Assembly (NCBI GenBank): GCA_035651155.1
Contig: DASRGG010000005.1
Coordinates: forward strand, 78,602 to 142,601
Origin: CF-39 sp035651155
GTDB lineage: Bacteria > Chloroflexota > Limnocylindria > P2-11E
Reading direction: 5' to 3'
DNA: 64,000 bases
The notes below the pieces were generated by a model that was not told where the DNA came from, ran no database searches, and worked only from the letters and a program-made list of their open reading frames with translations. A program made the translations under genes and the position numbers. Below, piece by piece: positions 26,012-34,699 of the stretch. Every line of letters starts with the position of its first letter. Within the stretch, counting starts at the first letter, position 1.

Positions 26012-26542
26012 GTGCCCATCCTGGACATCCGCCGTCATGCCCAGCGTCAGGACATCAACGACCGGCGATCGGCGCTTTCGACGGCCGGACGTGCGATGTG
26101 CGAAGAGCTCGCGAAGACGGCGCCGCGCTATCGGCTCGTCGTCTCGAGCCCGCTCCCGCGCGCGAAGGAGACCGCCGAGCGCATCGCCGGGCGGCTCGAC
26201 GCCGTCGAGCCGGGGCTCCTCCCCGACCTCGGCAGCCACGCCGCGACGCTCTTCGGCGAGCTGCGCACGCTCTCCGATTGGGCGCGGCTGCTCGCGCGTG
26301 AGGAGGAGGCCCGGACCTTCGCGGCGGAGCAGCTGCCGACGTGGTCGCGCATCGCGTCACGCGTCGGCGAGACGGACCACGCGCTCGCGGTGTCGCACGG
26401 CGGGATCATCGAGCTGCCCGCGATCCTCTTGATGCGGCAGCTCGGCGTCGCGCTCTCCGGTCCGTCGTTCGGCTACGGCGACGGCGTGCGCGTCAGGTAC
26501 GTGAAGGGGACGCCGGCGGCGATCGAGGTGCTGCGCGCCTGA
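26012..26542 (+). CDS. Histidine phosphatase (phosphoglycerate mutase-like) family protein
   Basis: From GTG 26012 the product has 176 residues. The start gives VPILDIRRHAQRQDINDRR, containing the R-H catalytic pair of the RHG family with Ala instead of Gly. VVSSPLPRAKETAERIAG supplies the phosphate-binding Arg, and ALAVSHGGIIELP the second catalytic His. The family contains broad phosphatases such as SixA and CobC-like enzymes, so the substrate cannot be assigned. It stands alone on the plus strand between two minus-strand genes. The family's key residues seem present despite the short length. Confidence 0.8.
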   Translation: MPILDIRRHAQRQDINDRRSALSTAGRAMCEELAKTAPRYRLVVSSPLPRAKETAERIAGRLDAVEPGLLPDLGSHAATLFGELRTLSDWARLLAREEEARTFAAEQLPTWSRIASRVGETDHALAVSHGGIIELPAILLMRQLGVALSGPSFGYGDGVRVRYVKGTPAAIEVLRA

Positions 26543-26573
26543 GATCGGTGGGACGCGGCTCGAGCGCGTCCGA

Positions 26574-27638
26574 TCAGACGACCGGCACGGGACCGATCTC
26601 GGCGAGTCTTGGGCCGATGCGGTACCGGCGGCTCCGCGTGCTGCCGCTCGCGACGAGGTGGCCGGCCTTCACCGCCGCGGCGAGGTCGCGGGACGCACTC
26701 TGCTTCGTGCGTCCGGTGATGCGCACGTAGTCCGCCGGCCGGATGGAGCCATTCACCCATGCATGGACCAGGCCGTCCTGGGCACGCGCGGGCAGCGTCC
26801 CGGCGATCACGTCCCGGCGCAGGACCCCGAGCACGAGGGTCAGGCCCTTGGCGCGTGACAGCACGAAGTCCGCCGCGCCGACGATCGACCGGATGAAGTA
26901 CGTCACGAACGGCGTCGCGTCGTAGGGCGGACGGTAGGCGATCCCGGCCGACGCCCTGATCGCGTCGAAGTAGGCTCGCCGGTCATTGTCGAGATACGCA
27001 TCCAGCGAGACGAGGCCGCCGAGCGCGTATCCGTGACGCGCCAAGAGGAGCCGGGCGAGCGCTCGCGCCGTTCGCCCATTGCCGTCGTAGAACGGATGGA
27101 TCGCGACCAGCTCGAGATGCGCGAGCGCCGCGGCGACCGGAGCAGGCCTCGCGTCTGACCCGCGCCGAAGCCACAGCCCGAATTCACGCATCAGCGCCGG
27201 CACATCCCCGGAGGGCGGCGTCGTAAAGATCGCGTTGCCCTGCGCGTCGCCGACGGCGTTCGATCCTTTCCGGTACGTTCCGGGCGTGAGCATGGGATCG
27301 ATGTCATCGAGCACGAGTGAGTGGATGTGCCGCACCAGCCGTTCGTCGAGAGCGACTTTGCGGTCCGTGGCCACACGGTCGACGAACGCGAGGACCTCCT
27401 GTGTCGCGAGCACCTCGAGCGCGTCCTTGCGCGGGGTCGCCGATCCGGCCCCGAGGAGGAGGTCCTCGACCTCGAGCGCGTCGAGGCTGTTGCCCTCGAT
27501 CCGCGTCGTGCCATGGATCGTGCGAACCCATGCCCAATGGCGGAACCATTCCGCGTGCTGGGGATCGAGCGGCAGGTTCTCGAAGAGGCGACGGCGCTGC
27601 TCGAGGTCATCGAGCTCGCGCTTGGGCGACGGCAGGCG
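26574..27638 (-). CDS. Fic-domain protein without its own ATG/GTG/TTG, in frame behind purN
   Basis: The Fic core is clear: LVAIHPFYDGNGRTARALAR contains the catalytic HPFxDGNGR motif for AMP transfer to target Tyr/Ser/Thr. A C-terminal winged-helix-like part follows (VNGSIRPADYVRITG). Upstream of it the same frame encodes FRHWAWVRTIHGTTRIEGNS, holding the inhibitory S/T-x3-E-G/N motif of class II Fic proteins (TTRIEGN). The first GTG (27413) lies after this motif. No ATG, GTG or TTG occurs between there and the purN stop (TAA, 27639-27641), which is in the same frame. CTG 27635 is the only near-cognate start at the right place. Either an unusual start, readthrough or 5' truncation applies. 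Product about 354 residues. Confidence 0.7.
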   Translation of the reverse strand, partial: RLPSPKRELDDLEQRRRLFENLPLDPQHAEWFRHWAWVRTIHGTTRIEGNSLDALEVEDLLLGAGSATPRKDALEVLATQEVLAFVDRVATDRKVALDERLVRHIHSLVLDDIDPMLTPGTYRKGSNAVGDAQGNAIFTTPPSGDVPALMREFGLWLRRGSDARPAPVAAALAHLELVAIHPFYDGNGRTARALARLLLARHGYALGGLVSLDAYLDNDRRAYFDAIRASAGIAYRPPYDATPFVTYFIRSIVGAADFVLSRAKGLTLVLGVLRRDVIAGTLPARAQDGLVHAWVNGSIRPADYVRITGRTKQSASRDLAAAVKAGHLVASGSTRSRRYRIGPRLAEIGPVPVV

Positions 27639-28250
27639 TTACGCGGGACGCTCCGTCACGTCGTGCGCGATGCATCGGCGGACGGCTTCCACGATCGCCT
27701 CGTGCTCCACGGCGAGCACGCGCGCGGAGAGCGTGGGCACATCGTCGCCCTCGTGCACCGGGACGCGCCGCTGCACGATGACCTCGCCGAGGTCGACGGT
27801 GTCCGGATGGACGCGGTGCACGGTGACGCCCGACTCCTTCGCCTTCGCCGCGAGCACCGCGGCGTGGACCTTGTCGCCGTGCATCCCCTTCCCGCCGAAG
27901 AACGGCAGGAGCGCGGGATGGATGTTGATCACCGGCACGCCCGCGAGCTTCACGAAGAAGCCCGGGTCGAGGATGTGGTCGAACCCCGCGAGGACGACCA
28001 GGCGCGCGCCGGCCCTCACGAGCGCGTCCGCGATCGCGCCGTGGGCCTCCGCGCGCGACCCGTGCGCGGCCACGGTGAACGCCGCGTGCGGGACGCCGGC
28101 CCGCTCCGCGCGGATGAGCGCGGGGACCTTGTCGCGATTCGACGCGACGAAGACGACGCGCGCGTCGAGCGCCCCCGACGCGCACGCGTCGAGGAGCGCC
28201 TGCAGGTTCGTGCCGCGGCCGGAGACGAGCACGCCGATCGGATAGGTCAT
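27639..28250 (-). CDS. purN: Phosphoribosylglycinamide formyltransferase
   Basis: This 203-residue enzyme transfers a formyl group from 10-formyl-THF to GAR, giving FGAR (third step of IMP synthesis). It shows the phosphate loop GVLVSGRGTNLQALLD, the catalytic NIHPALLPFF (Asn and His) and GVTVHRVHPDTVDLGEVIVQ with the third catalytic Asp. The ATG overlaps the stop of purM by 4 bases (ATGA), so translation is coupled. The length is normal. Its TAA stop is directly followed by the Fic reading frame in the same phase. Confidence 0.95.
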   Translation of the reverse strand: MTYPIGVLVSGRGTNLQALLDACASGALDARVVFVASNRDKVPALIRAERAGVPHAAFTVAAHGSRAEAHGAIADALVRAGARLVVLAGFDHILDPGFFVKLAGVPVINIHPALLPFFGGKGMHGDKVHAAVLAAKAKESGVTVHRVHPDTVDLGEVIVQRRVPVHEGDDVPTLSARVLAVEHEAIVEAVRRCIAHDVTERPA

Positions 28251-29293
28251 ACGAAGCGGATCCTCCGTTCGCCGTCACGGGCTTTCTCGACGCGGCCGAG
28301 GACGATCGCGTCGGGCGCGGCGCGGCGCGCGGTCTCCGCGTCCGCCTCCGCGACGATGACGACGAGCCCGATACCCATGTTCCAGGTGTCCCACTGATCG
28401 TCCTCGGGCACGCTGCCGAGGTTCGCGAGGACGCGGAACACCGCGGGCACGCGCCACGCGGACCGATCGATCGCCGCGCCGAGGCCCGGCGGCAGCGCGC
28501 GCGGGAGGTTCCCCTCCCACCCGCCGCCGGTGAGATGCCCGATGGAGCGGATCGCCGTCCCCGCGTCGCGCAGCGCGCGGAACGTCGCGAGGTAGGAGGT
28601 GTGCGTGCGCAGCAGCGCGTCGCCGAGCGACGCGCCGTCGAGATCGGCGCGCGGCGAGGTGAGCACCGCGAGCACGTCCTTTCCCTGCGCGGCCGCCGCG
28701 CGCGCCGCGACGGCCCGCGCGAGGGTATAGCCGTTCGTGTGCAGGCCGCTCGACGCGAAGCCGAGGCACACGTCGCCGACGCGCACGTTCTTCGGATCGA
28801 GGATCGCCTCGCGGCGCACCGCGCCGACGAGGAATCCGGCGAGGTCGTACGACCCCGGCCCGTACGTCCCCGGCATCTCGGCCGTCTCGCCGCCGAGCAG
28901 CGCGCAGCCGTGCGCCGCGCAGGCATCGGCCATCGCGCCGACGACGCGCGCGAACACGTCCGGCTCGAGATGCGACGTGGCGAAGTAGTCGAGGAAGAAG
29001 AGCGGCTCGGCGCCCATGGCCATCGCGTCGTTCACGCAGTGGTTGACGAGATCGGCCCCGACGACCTCGTGGCGGTCGAGCATGCGCGCGAGGTCGAGCT
29101 TGGTGCCGACGCCGTCGGTCGTCGCGACGAGCACCATGTCCGCGCCCGGCGAGGCGAAGAGGCCGCCGAACGCGCCGATGTCCCCGATGACCTCCGCCCT
29201 CTTCGACTTCGCGATGCGCGCGCGGATCCGCGAGAGCGCGCTCTCCGCGCGGCTCGGATCGACGCCGCTCGCGCGGTACGTGAGCCCCGTCAT
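28247..29293 (-). CDS. purM: Phosphoribosylformylglycinamidine cyclo-ligase
   Basis: This product of 348 residues makes AIR from FGAM with ATP. Signature segments are VATTDGVGTKLDLARML, VGADLVNHCVNDAMAMGAEP and FFLDYFATSHLEPDV. ALLGGETAEMPGTYGPGSYD and GFASSGLHTNGYTLARAV complete the set. The ATG at 29293 overlaps the purF stop by 4 bases. The frame extends further upstream only in purF shadow sequence. It belongs to the same superfamily as PurL, encoded two genes upstream, and the operon order purL-purF-purM-purN is conserved in many bacteria. Confidence 0.96.
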   Translation of the reverse strand: MTGLTYRASGVDPSRAESALSRIRARIAKSKRAEVIGDIGAFGGLFASPGADMVLVATTDGVGTKLDLARMLDRHEVVGADLVNHCVNDAMAMGAEPLFFLDYFATSHLEPDVFARVVGAMADACAAHGCALLGGETAEMPGTYGPGSYDLAGFLVGAVRREAILDPKNVRVGDVCLGFASSGLHTNGYTLARAVAARAAAAQGKDVLAVLTSPRADLDGASLGDALLRTHTSYLATFRALRDAGTAIRSIGHLTGGGWEGNLPRALPPGLGAAIDRSAWRVPAVFRVLANLGSVPEDDQWDTWNMGIGLVVIVAEADAETARRAAPDAIVLGRVEKARDGERRIRFV

Positions 29294-30732
29294 GCCTTCC
29301 CTGTCGCGCTCGGCTCGGTCCGCTCCGCGGCCCGCGCCTCGAGGACGCCTTTCTCGAGCTCGAGCCGCACCGGAACGAGGTACTCGCCGGTGAAGCACGC
29401 GGCGCAGAACTCGTCGGGGCCGCCGCCGCTCGCGCGGATCATGCCCTCCAGGGACAGGTAGCCCAGCGAATCCGCGCCGACGTGCCGGCGGATCTCCTCC
29501 ACCGAGAGCTTGGACGCGATGAGCTCGCTCCTCCGTGCCATGTCGACCCCGAAGTAGCACGAATGGCGGATCGGCGGCGAGCAGATGCGCATGTGCACCT
29601 CGCGCGCGCCGTTCCGGCGAAGGAGCTCGACGATCGGGCCGCTCGTGTTGCCGCGCACGATCGAATCGTCGACGACGACGACGCGCTTGCCCTCGAGCAC
29701 GTCGCGGAGCGCGTTGTATTTGAGCGCGACGCTGTGACGGCGGAGCTCGTCGGACGGCTGGATGAAGGTGCGTCCGATGTAGCGGTTCTTGATGAGTCCC
29801 TCGTGGAACGGGATGCCGCTCTCCCGCGCGTATCCGACCGCCGCGGGGATCGCGCTGTCGGGAACCGGGATGACCGCGTCGGCTTCGGCGGGGTGCTCGC
29901 GCGCGAGGATCTCGCCCATGCGCTCGCGCGTCGCGTACACCGAGACGCCGCCGAGACGGCTCGACGCGGACGCGAGGTACACGTGCTCGAAGACGCAGAG
30001 GCCGCGCCGGTCGGCGGCGGCGAGATCCGCGAGCGGTACGGGACCGCGGTCGTCGATGCGCATGACCTCGCCGGGCGCGACCTCGCGGATGAACTCGGCG
30101 CCGATGGTGTCGAGCGCGCACGTCTCGCTCGCGACGAGCCACGCGCCGCCCTTGCGGCCGAGACAGAGCGGTCGCACGCCGAGCGGATCGCGCACCGCGT
30201 AGAGCGCGCGCGGCGTGAGCATCACCAGCGACCACGCGCCCGCGAGACCCGGCAGGGCGTGGACGATGCGCTCGTCCCACGACGCGCCCGGCGCGTTCGC
30301 GATCGCCTGCGCCACGACCTCCGTGTCGGACGTGGTCACGAAGCGCACGCCCCGCGAGACGAGATCGTCGCGGATCTCGCGCGCGTTGATGCAGTTCCCG
30401 TTGTGGCCGATGGCGAGCTCGCCGAGCGAGTCATCGCGCACGACGAAGGGCTGCGCGTTCTGGATCTTCGACGACCCGGTCGTCGAGTAGCGCGTGTGGC
30501 CCATCGCCGCGCGGCCGCCGAGCACGTTGAGATCGGGCTCGCTGAAGACCTGGCCGACCAGGCCCATGCGCCGCACGACGCGCAGGTCCTGGCCGTCCGT
30601 CGCGGCGATGCCCGCGGACTCCTGCCCGCGGTGCTGTAGCGCGTAGAGCGAGAAGAACATGAGACGGGCGGCCTCGGCGGCGTCGCGACGCGCCGCCTCC
30701 GCGGGACTCCAGATGCCGCACACGCCGCACAT
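29290..30732 (-). CDS. purF: Amidophosphoribosyltransferase
   Basis: This 480-residue enzyme catalyses the first committed step: PRPP plus glutamine to phosphoribosylamine. The N-terminal nucleophile is Cys 2 (MCGVCGIWSP), without a long propeptide. The glutaminase part shows ALQHRGQESAGIA, MGHTRYSTTGSS and LAIGHNGNCINAREI. The phosphoribosyltransferase PRPP loop is RVVVVDDSIVRGNTSGPIVE. KNRYIGRTFIQPS is also typical. The C-terminus holds a Cys-rich EFCAACFTGEY, possibly contributing to an iron-sulfur cluster as in Bacillus-type PurF. The start lies 3 bases after the purL stop. Confidence 0.96.
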   Translation of the reverse strand: MCGVCGIWSPAEAARRDAAEAARLMFFSLYALQHRGQESAGIAATDGQDLRVVRRMGLVGQVFSEPDLNVLGGRAAMGHTRYSTTGSSKIQNAQPFVVRDDSLGELAIGHNGNCINAREIRDDLVSRGVRFVTTSDTEVVAQAIANAPGASWDERIVHALPGLAGAWSLVMLTPRALYAVRDPLGVRPLCLGRKGGAWLVASETCALDTIGAEFIREVAPGEVMRIDDRGPVPLADLAAADRRGLCVFEHVYLASASSRLGGVSVYATRERMGEILAREHPAEADAVIPVPDSAIPAAVGYARESGIPFHEGLIKNRYIGRTFIQPSDELRRHSVALKYNALRDVLEGKRVVVVDDSIVRGNTSGPIVELLRRNGAREVHMRICSPPIRHSCYFGVDMARRSELIASKLSVEEIRRHVGADSLGYLSLEGMIRASGGGPDEFCAACFTGEYLVPVRLELEKGVLEARAAERTEPSATGKA

Positions 30733-30734
30733 GC

Positions 30735-32990
30735 CTAGAGCTCCCGCCCGAGAGCGCGCGCGAGGCCGCCGCCGTGCGCGCGCGCGAGCGACGCGACGGG
30801 CATGCCGAGCACGGGCGCGACCTCGAGGAGATCGCCGCCCATCGCCCCGAGCGTCCACACCGGGACCTCGTGCTCGGCGGCGAGCGCGCGGATCGCGTCG
30901 GCGTTGCGCGGCTCGACCACGAGCACGATGCCGGAGGGTCCTTCGCCGAAGAGCGCGACGCGCTTGTCGATGCCGCGAAGAGCCGGCAGCGTCACCTTCA
31001 TCCCGAGGCCGTCGCGCAGCGCGATCTCGGCGAGCGCGACGCCGAGGCCGCCCTCCGCGCGATCGTGCGCCGCGCGCACGAGGCCGCGCGCGTGCGCGCC
31101 GAGCACGAAGCGCTGGAGCCGGGCCTCGAGCGCGAGGTCGATCGCGACCGGACCCTCGTGCACGCCGCCGAGCGCGCCGTACGCCGACGTGCCGAGGCTG
31201 ACGTTCGCGTTCCCGGCGAGGAGGACCACGTCGCCCGCGCGCCCGGAGGTCACCGGGATCGCGCGCGTGACGTCGGCGAGGTGCCCGACCACGCCGATGA
31301 CCGCCGTCGGCCAGATATCCGCGCCCTTCGTCGCGTTGTACAGCGAGACGTTGCCGGAGACGACAGGGACCCCCAGCGCCTCGCAGGCCGCCTTGATGCC
31401 GGCGACGGTCCGCTCGAGCTGCCACGCGCCGGTCGGCCGCTCGGGGTTGCCCACGTTGAGGCAGTCGGTGATCGCGAGCGGTGTCGCACCGACGCACACC
31501 ACGTTGCGCAGCGCCTCGGCGACGGCGGACGCCGCGCCGACGAACGGGTCGATCGCCGCGACGCGCGGCTGCGCGTCGATCGCGACCGCGATGCCGTCGC
31601 GCCGCCCCTTGATGCGCAGCACGCCGGCGTCGCCACCCGGTGCGATCACCGTGTCGGTGCCGACCATCTGGTCGTACGTCCGGTACAAGACGCGTCGCGA
31701 CGCGACCGCCGGACTCGCGAGGACGTCCAAGAGCTCGAGGCCGATCTTGTGCGTTGCCTGCGCGCCGCCGGCGCCGAGGTGCCCTCCCTCGACCTCGCCG
31801 GCAACGCCGCTCGCGGGCTTCGCCCACGCCCGTACGTCGTACTCGGGTGCGTCATCGGCCAGCCAGCGCGGGTCGAGCGTCGCGACGGGCTTGCCCTCAC
31901 TGAGGATCTCGAGCACGGGCTCGGCGATCACTTCTCCGATGCGGACGCCGTGCAGCTCCCAGCGCTCGAAGGCGCGCTCGATGTCGGCCTCGCGTCCGGG
32001 CCGCGCGATGACCAGCATCCGCTCCTGCGATTCGCTGAGCATCACCTCGTACGGCGTCATGCGGTCCGCGCGACGGGGCACGGCGTCGACGTCGACGCGC
32101 ATGCCGACGCCGCTCCGCGCGGCCACCTCGCTCGTCGCGCAGGTGAGGCCCGCGGCGCCGAGGTCCTGGACCGCCTCGACCGCGTCCATCGCGATGAGCT
32201 CGAGCGTCGCCTCCATGAGGAGCTTCTCGAGGAATGGATTGCCCACCTGCACCGACGGCCGGTGCGCGTCGCTGCCCTCGCCGAGCTCGAAGCTCGCGAG
32301 GAGCGACGCGCCCGCGATGCCGTCGCGGCCGGTGTCGGATCCGACGAGATACACCGCGCTCCCGGGCCGCGCCGAGCTCGCGAAGCGCAGCCGGTCGCGC
32401 TCGACGAGGCCGACGCACATCGCGTTCACCAGCGGGTTGTCGAGGTAGCAGGGCTCGAACGACACGTGACCGGCGACGTCGGGGATGCCCACGCAGTTCC
32501 CGTAGAAGCCGATGCCGCCGACCACGCCGCCGACGAGACGGCGGGCGCGCGGCTCGTCGGGCGTGCCGAAGCAGAGCGCGTTCAGGAGCGCGACCGGGCG
32601 CGCGCCCATCGCGAAGACGTCGCGGAGGATGCCGCCCACGCCGGTGGCCGCGCCCTGATAGGGCTCGACCGCGGACGGGTGGTTGTGGCTCTCGACCTTG
32701 AAGGCGCAGAGCAGGCCGTCGCCGAGATCGACCGCGCCCGCGTTCTCGCCCGGGCCGACGGCGACGCGCGGACCCTTCGTGGGCAGCGTGCGCAGCAGCG
32801 GCTTCGAATGCTTGTACGCGCAGTGCTCGCTCCACATCGCACCGAACATCGCCCACTCGAGCGCGTTCGGCTCGCGGCCCACGAGCGCGCGCACGCGTTC
32901 GGCTTCGGAGGCGGTGAGACCGACCTCGCGAGGGATGTCCAGCTTAGGCTTCGCCGTCGTCGTCCCCGTCATCATCGGGGACGCGCTCAT
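30735..32990 (-). CDS. purL: Phosphoribosylformylglycinamidine synthase subunit PurL
   Basis: This 751-residue protein is the small-type PurL that needs PurS and PurQ, both encoded upstream. Motifs include MWSEHCAYKHSKPLLRTL (catalytic His), KVESHNHPSAVEPYQGAATG, GGIGFYGNCVGIPDVAGH and the second half ITDCLNVGNPERPTG. The start is ATG 32990: it overlaps the stop of the MNT-HEPN fusion gene by 4 bases. A Met-Met pair 5 codons in is an alternative. It converts FGAR to FGAM with ammonia channelled from PurQ. Tight coupling to the MNT-HEPN gene is unexpected, since purQ-purL are usually adjacent. Confidence 0.96.
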   Translation of the reverse strand: MSASPMMTGTTTAKPKLDIPREVGLTASEAERVRALVGREPNALEWAMFGAMWSEHCAYKHSKPLLRTLPTKGPRVAVGPGENAGAVDLGDGLLCAFKVESHNHPSAVEPYQGAATGVGGILRDVFAMGARPVALLNALCFGTPDEPRARRLVGGVVGGIGFYGNCVGIPDVAGHVSFEPCYLDNPLVNAMCVGLVERDRLRFASSARPGSAVYLVGSDTGRDGIAGASLLASFELGEGSDAHRPSVQVGNPFLEKLLMEATLELIAMDAVEAVQDLGAAGLTCATSEVAARSGVGMRVDVDAVPRRADRMTPYEVMLSESQERMLVIARPGREADIERAFERWELHGVRIGEVIAEPVLEILSEGKPVATLDPRWLADDAPEYDVRAWAKPASGVAGEVEGGHLGAGGAQATHKIGLELLDVLASPAVASRRVLYRTYDQMVGTDTVIAPGGDAGVLRIKGRRDGIAVAIDAQPRVAAIDPFVGAASAVAEALRNVVCVGATPLAITDCLNVGNPERPTGAWQLERTVAGIKAACEALGVPVVSGNVSLYNATKGADIWPTAVIGVVGHLADVTRAIPVTSGRAGDVVLLAGNANVSLGTSAYGALGGVHEGPVAIDLALEARLQRFVLGAHARGLVRAAHDRAEGGLGVALAEIALRDGLGMKVTLPALRGIDKRVALFGEGPSGIVLVVEPRNADAIRALAAEHEVPVWTLGAMGGDLLEVAPVLGMPVASLARAHGGGLARALGREL

Positions 32991-33838
32991 GCGTCCTCGC
33001 CCGCTCCTACGAATCGCTGGACCTGGTCCGCGAAGGCGCGGAGGTCCGGGAGGCGCGTCTGGATCTGCCCGTACACGTCGTCGATGTCGGTCTGGTCGCG
33101 GTCGTACGCGAGCAGGTTGCGCAGGTTCGCAAGGTGCTCGAGCCGGTACGCCAGCGGCCGCTCGATGATCCCGTGCCCCGCCACGGCATCCAGTATGTCG
33201 TGATACGCCTCGGGCCGCGGAAGGGCGAGCGCCATGACCAGATACGCGCCCGTGCCGAACAGGAGCTCGACCGCCTGCTGCAGATACCACTGCGCCAGGC
33301 CGTACAGCTTGGGGTCCGACTTGAACTTCGCGTGCTCGATCGCGCGCAGGTCCTCGAGCAGCTGCGTGTACTCGCGCAGGCGCGCGAGGCGCGCGGCGAT
33401 GTAGTCGCGGTCGATCGCGAAGCGGTCGCTCTTGGTGCGCTCCGCGAGCGCCTTCGACTGGAGGTCGTCGTACTTCTGGAAGTCGAGGTAATCCATCACC
33501 GCGCGGGTCTCCCACCGCACGCGGCGCTTCTCGTCGCGCTGGTAGAGGATGTTCCACGAGCGGATGACCTGGGCGCGCTGCAGCAGGCTCGCCTGGTTGA
33601 GGATCACCACGTCGAGCCCCTCGGTCTCGAGCGTCTTCGAGAGCTCGCTCACGAAGTAGACCTGGTAGTCGAAGAACTCGTTCGCCTTCACCTTGTCCAG
33701 GAGAAGGAGCGCGACGTCGATGTCGTTGTAGGCGCCCGCGAAGCGGCGGCCTGAGGCGTTGCCCTGCGTGTAGGCCGCGTCGACAGGGCTTCGCTGGAAG
33801 AGCGCGTGGAGCTGGGCCTGCCTTTCGAAGAGGTCCAT
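32987..33838 (-). CDS. MNT-HEPN single-chain fusion with degenerate active sites, inside the pur operon
   Basis: This 283-residue protein joins a nucleotidyltransferase domain (about 15-125) to a HEPN/DUF86-type domain (about 143-276). In the first, the family's G-S-x-A-R-G loop reads QGNASGRRFAG (G26, N27, no Ser), followed by NDIDVALLLLD with D39 and D41 kept. In the second, the HepT R-x4-H-x-Y motif appears as RNLLAYDRD: R240 and N241 remain, but His is replaced by Tyr 245 and the modified Tyr position is Arg 247. RNase activity is therefore unlikely. The gene lies 23 bases after purQ and overlaps purL by ATGA, so it is expressed with the purine enzymes. Toxin and antitoxin of this type are normally two genes. 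Confidence 0.75.
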   Translation of the reverse strand: MDLFERQAQLHALFQRSPVDAAYTQGNASGRRFAGAYNDIDVALLLLDKVKANEFFDYQVYFVSELSKTLETEGLDVVILNQASLLQRAQVIRSWNILYQRDEKRRVRWETRAVMDYLDFQKYDDLQSKALAERTKSDRFAIDRDYIAARLARLREYTQLLEDLRAIEHAKFKSDPKLYGLAQWYLQQAVELLFGTGAYLVMALALPRPEAYHDILDAVAGHGIIERPLAYRLEHLANLRNLLAYDRDQTDIDDVYGQIQTRLPDLRAFADQVQRFVGAGEDA

Positions 33839-33848
33839 CTCGGTCCTA

Positions 33849-33861
33849 TCTATCTATACAT

Positions 33862-33872
<11 letters not shown>
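33849..33872. repeat. Two perfect 12-base tandem repeats at the purQ stop
   Basis: TCTATCTATACA (plus strand) occurs twice in a row at 33849-33860 and 33861-33872. On the coding minus strand each copy supplies TAG triplets; the first encodes the end of PurQ (Tyr-Arg-stop at 33864-33862) and the second repeats the stop in frame. AT-rich sequence like this is rare in the window. It is the only spacer between purQ and the MNT-HEPN gene, so copy-number change could alter coupling or the PurQ C-terminus. Confidence 0.85.
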
Positions 33873-34575
<703 letters not shown>

Positions 34576-34699
34576 CCTCGAATGATGACAGGAAGGACCG
34601 CCGCGGGATTACTCCTGCGGCATCGCCAGCGGCACGGCGAGATCGTGTGCGAAGGAGCCCGCCACGCGATCAGATGAGCCGCGCACTCCCTGATTCGCA

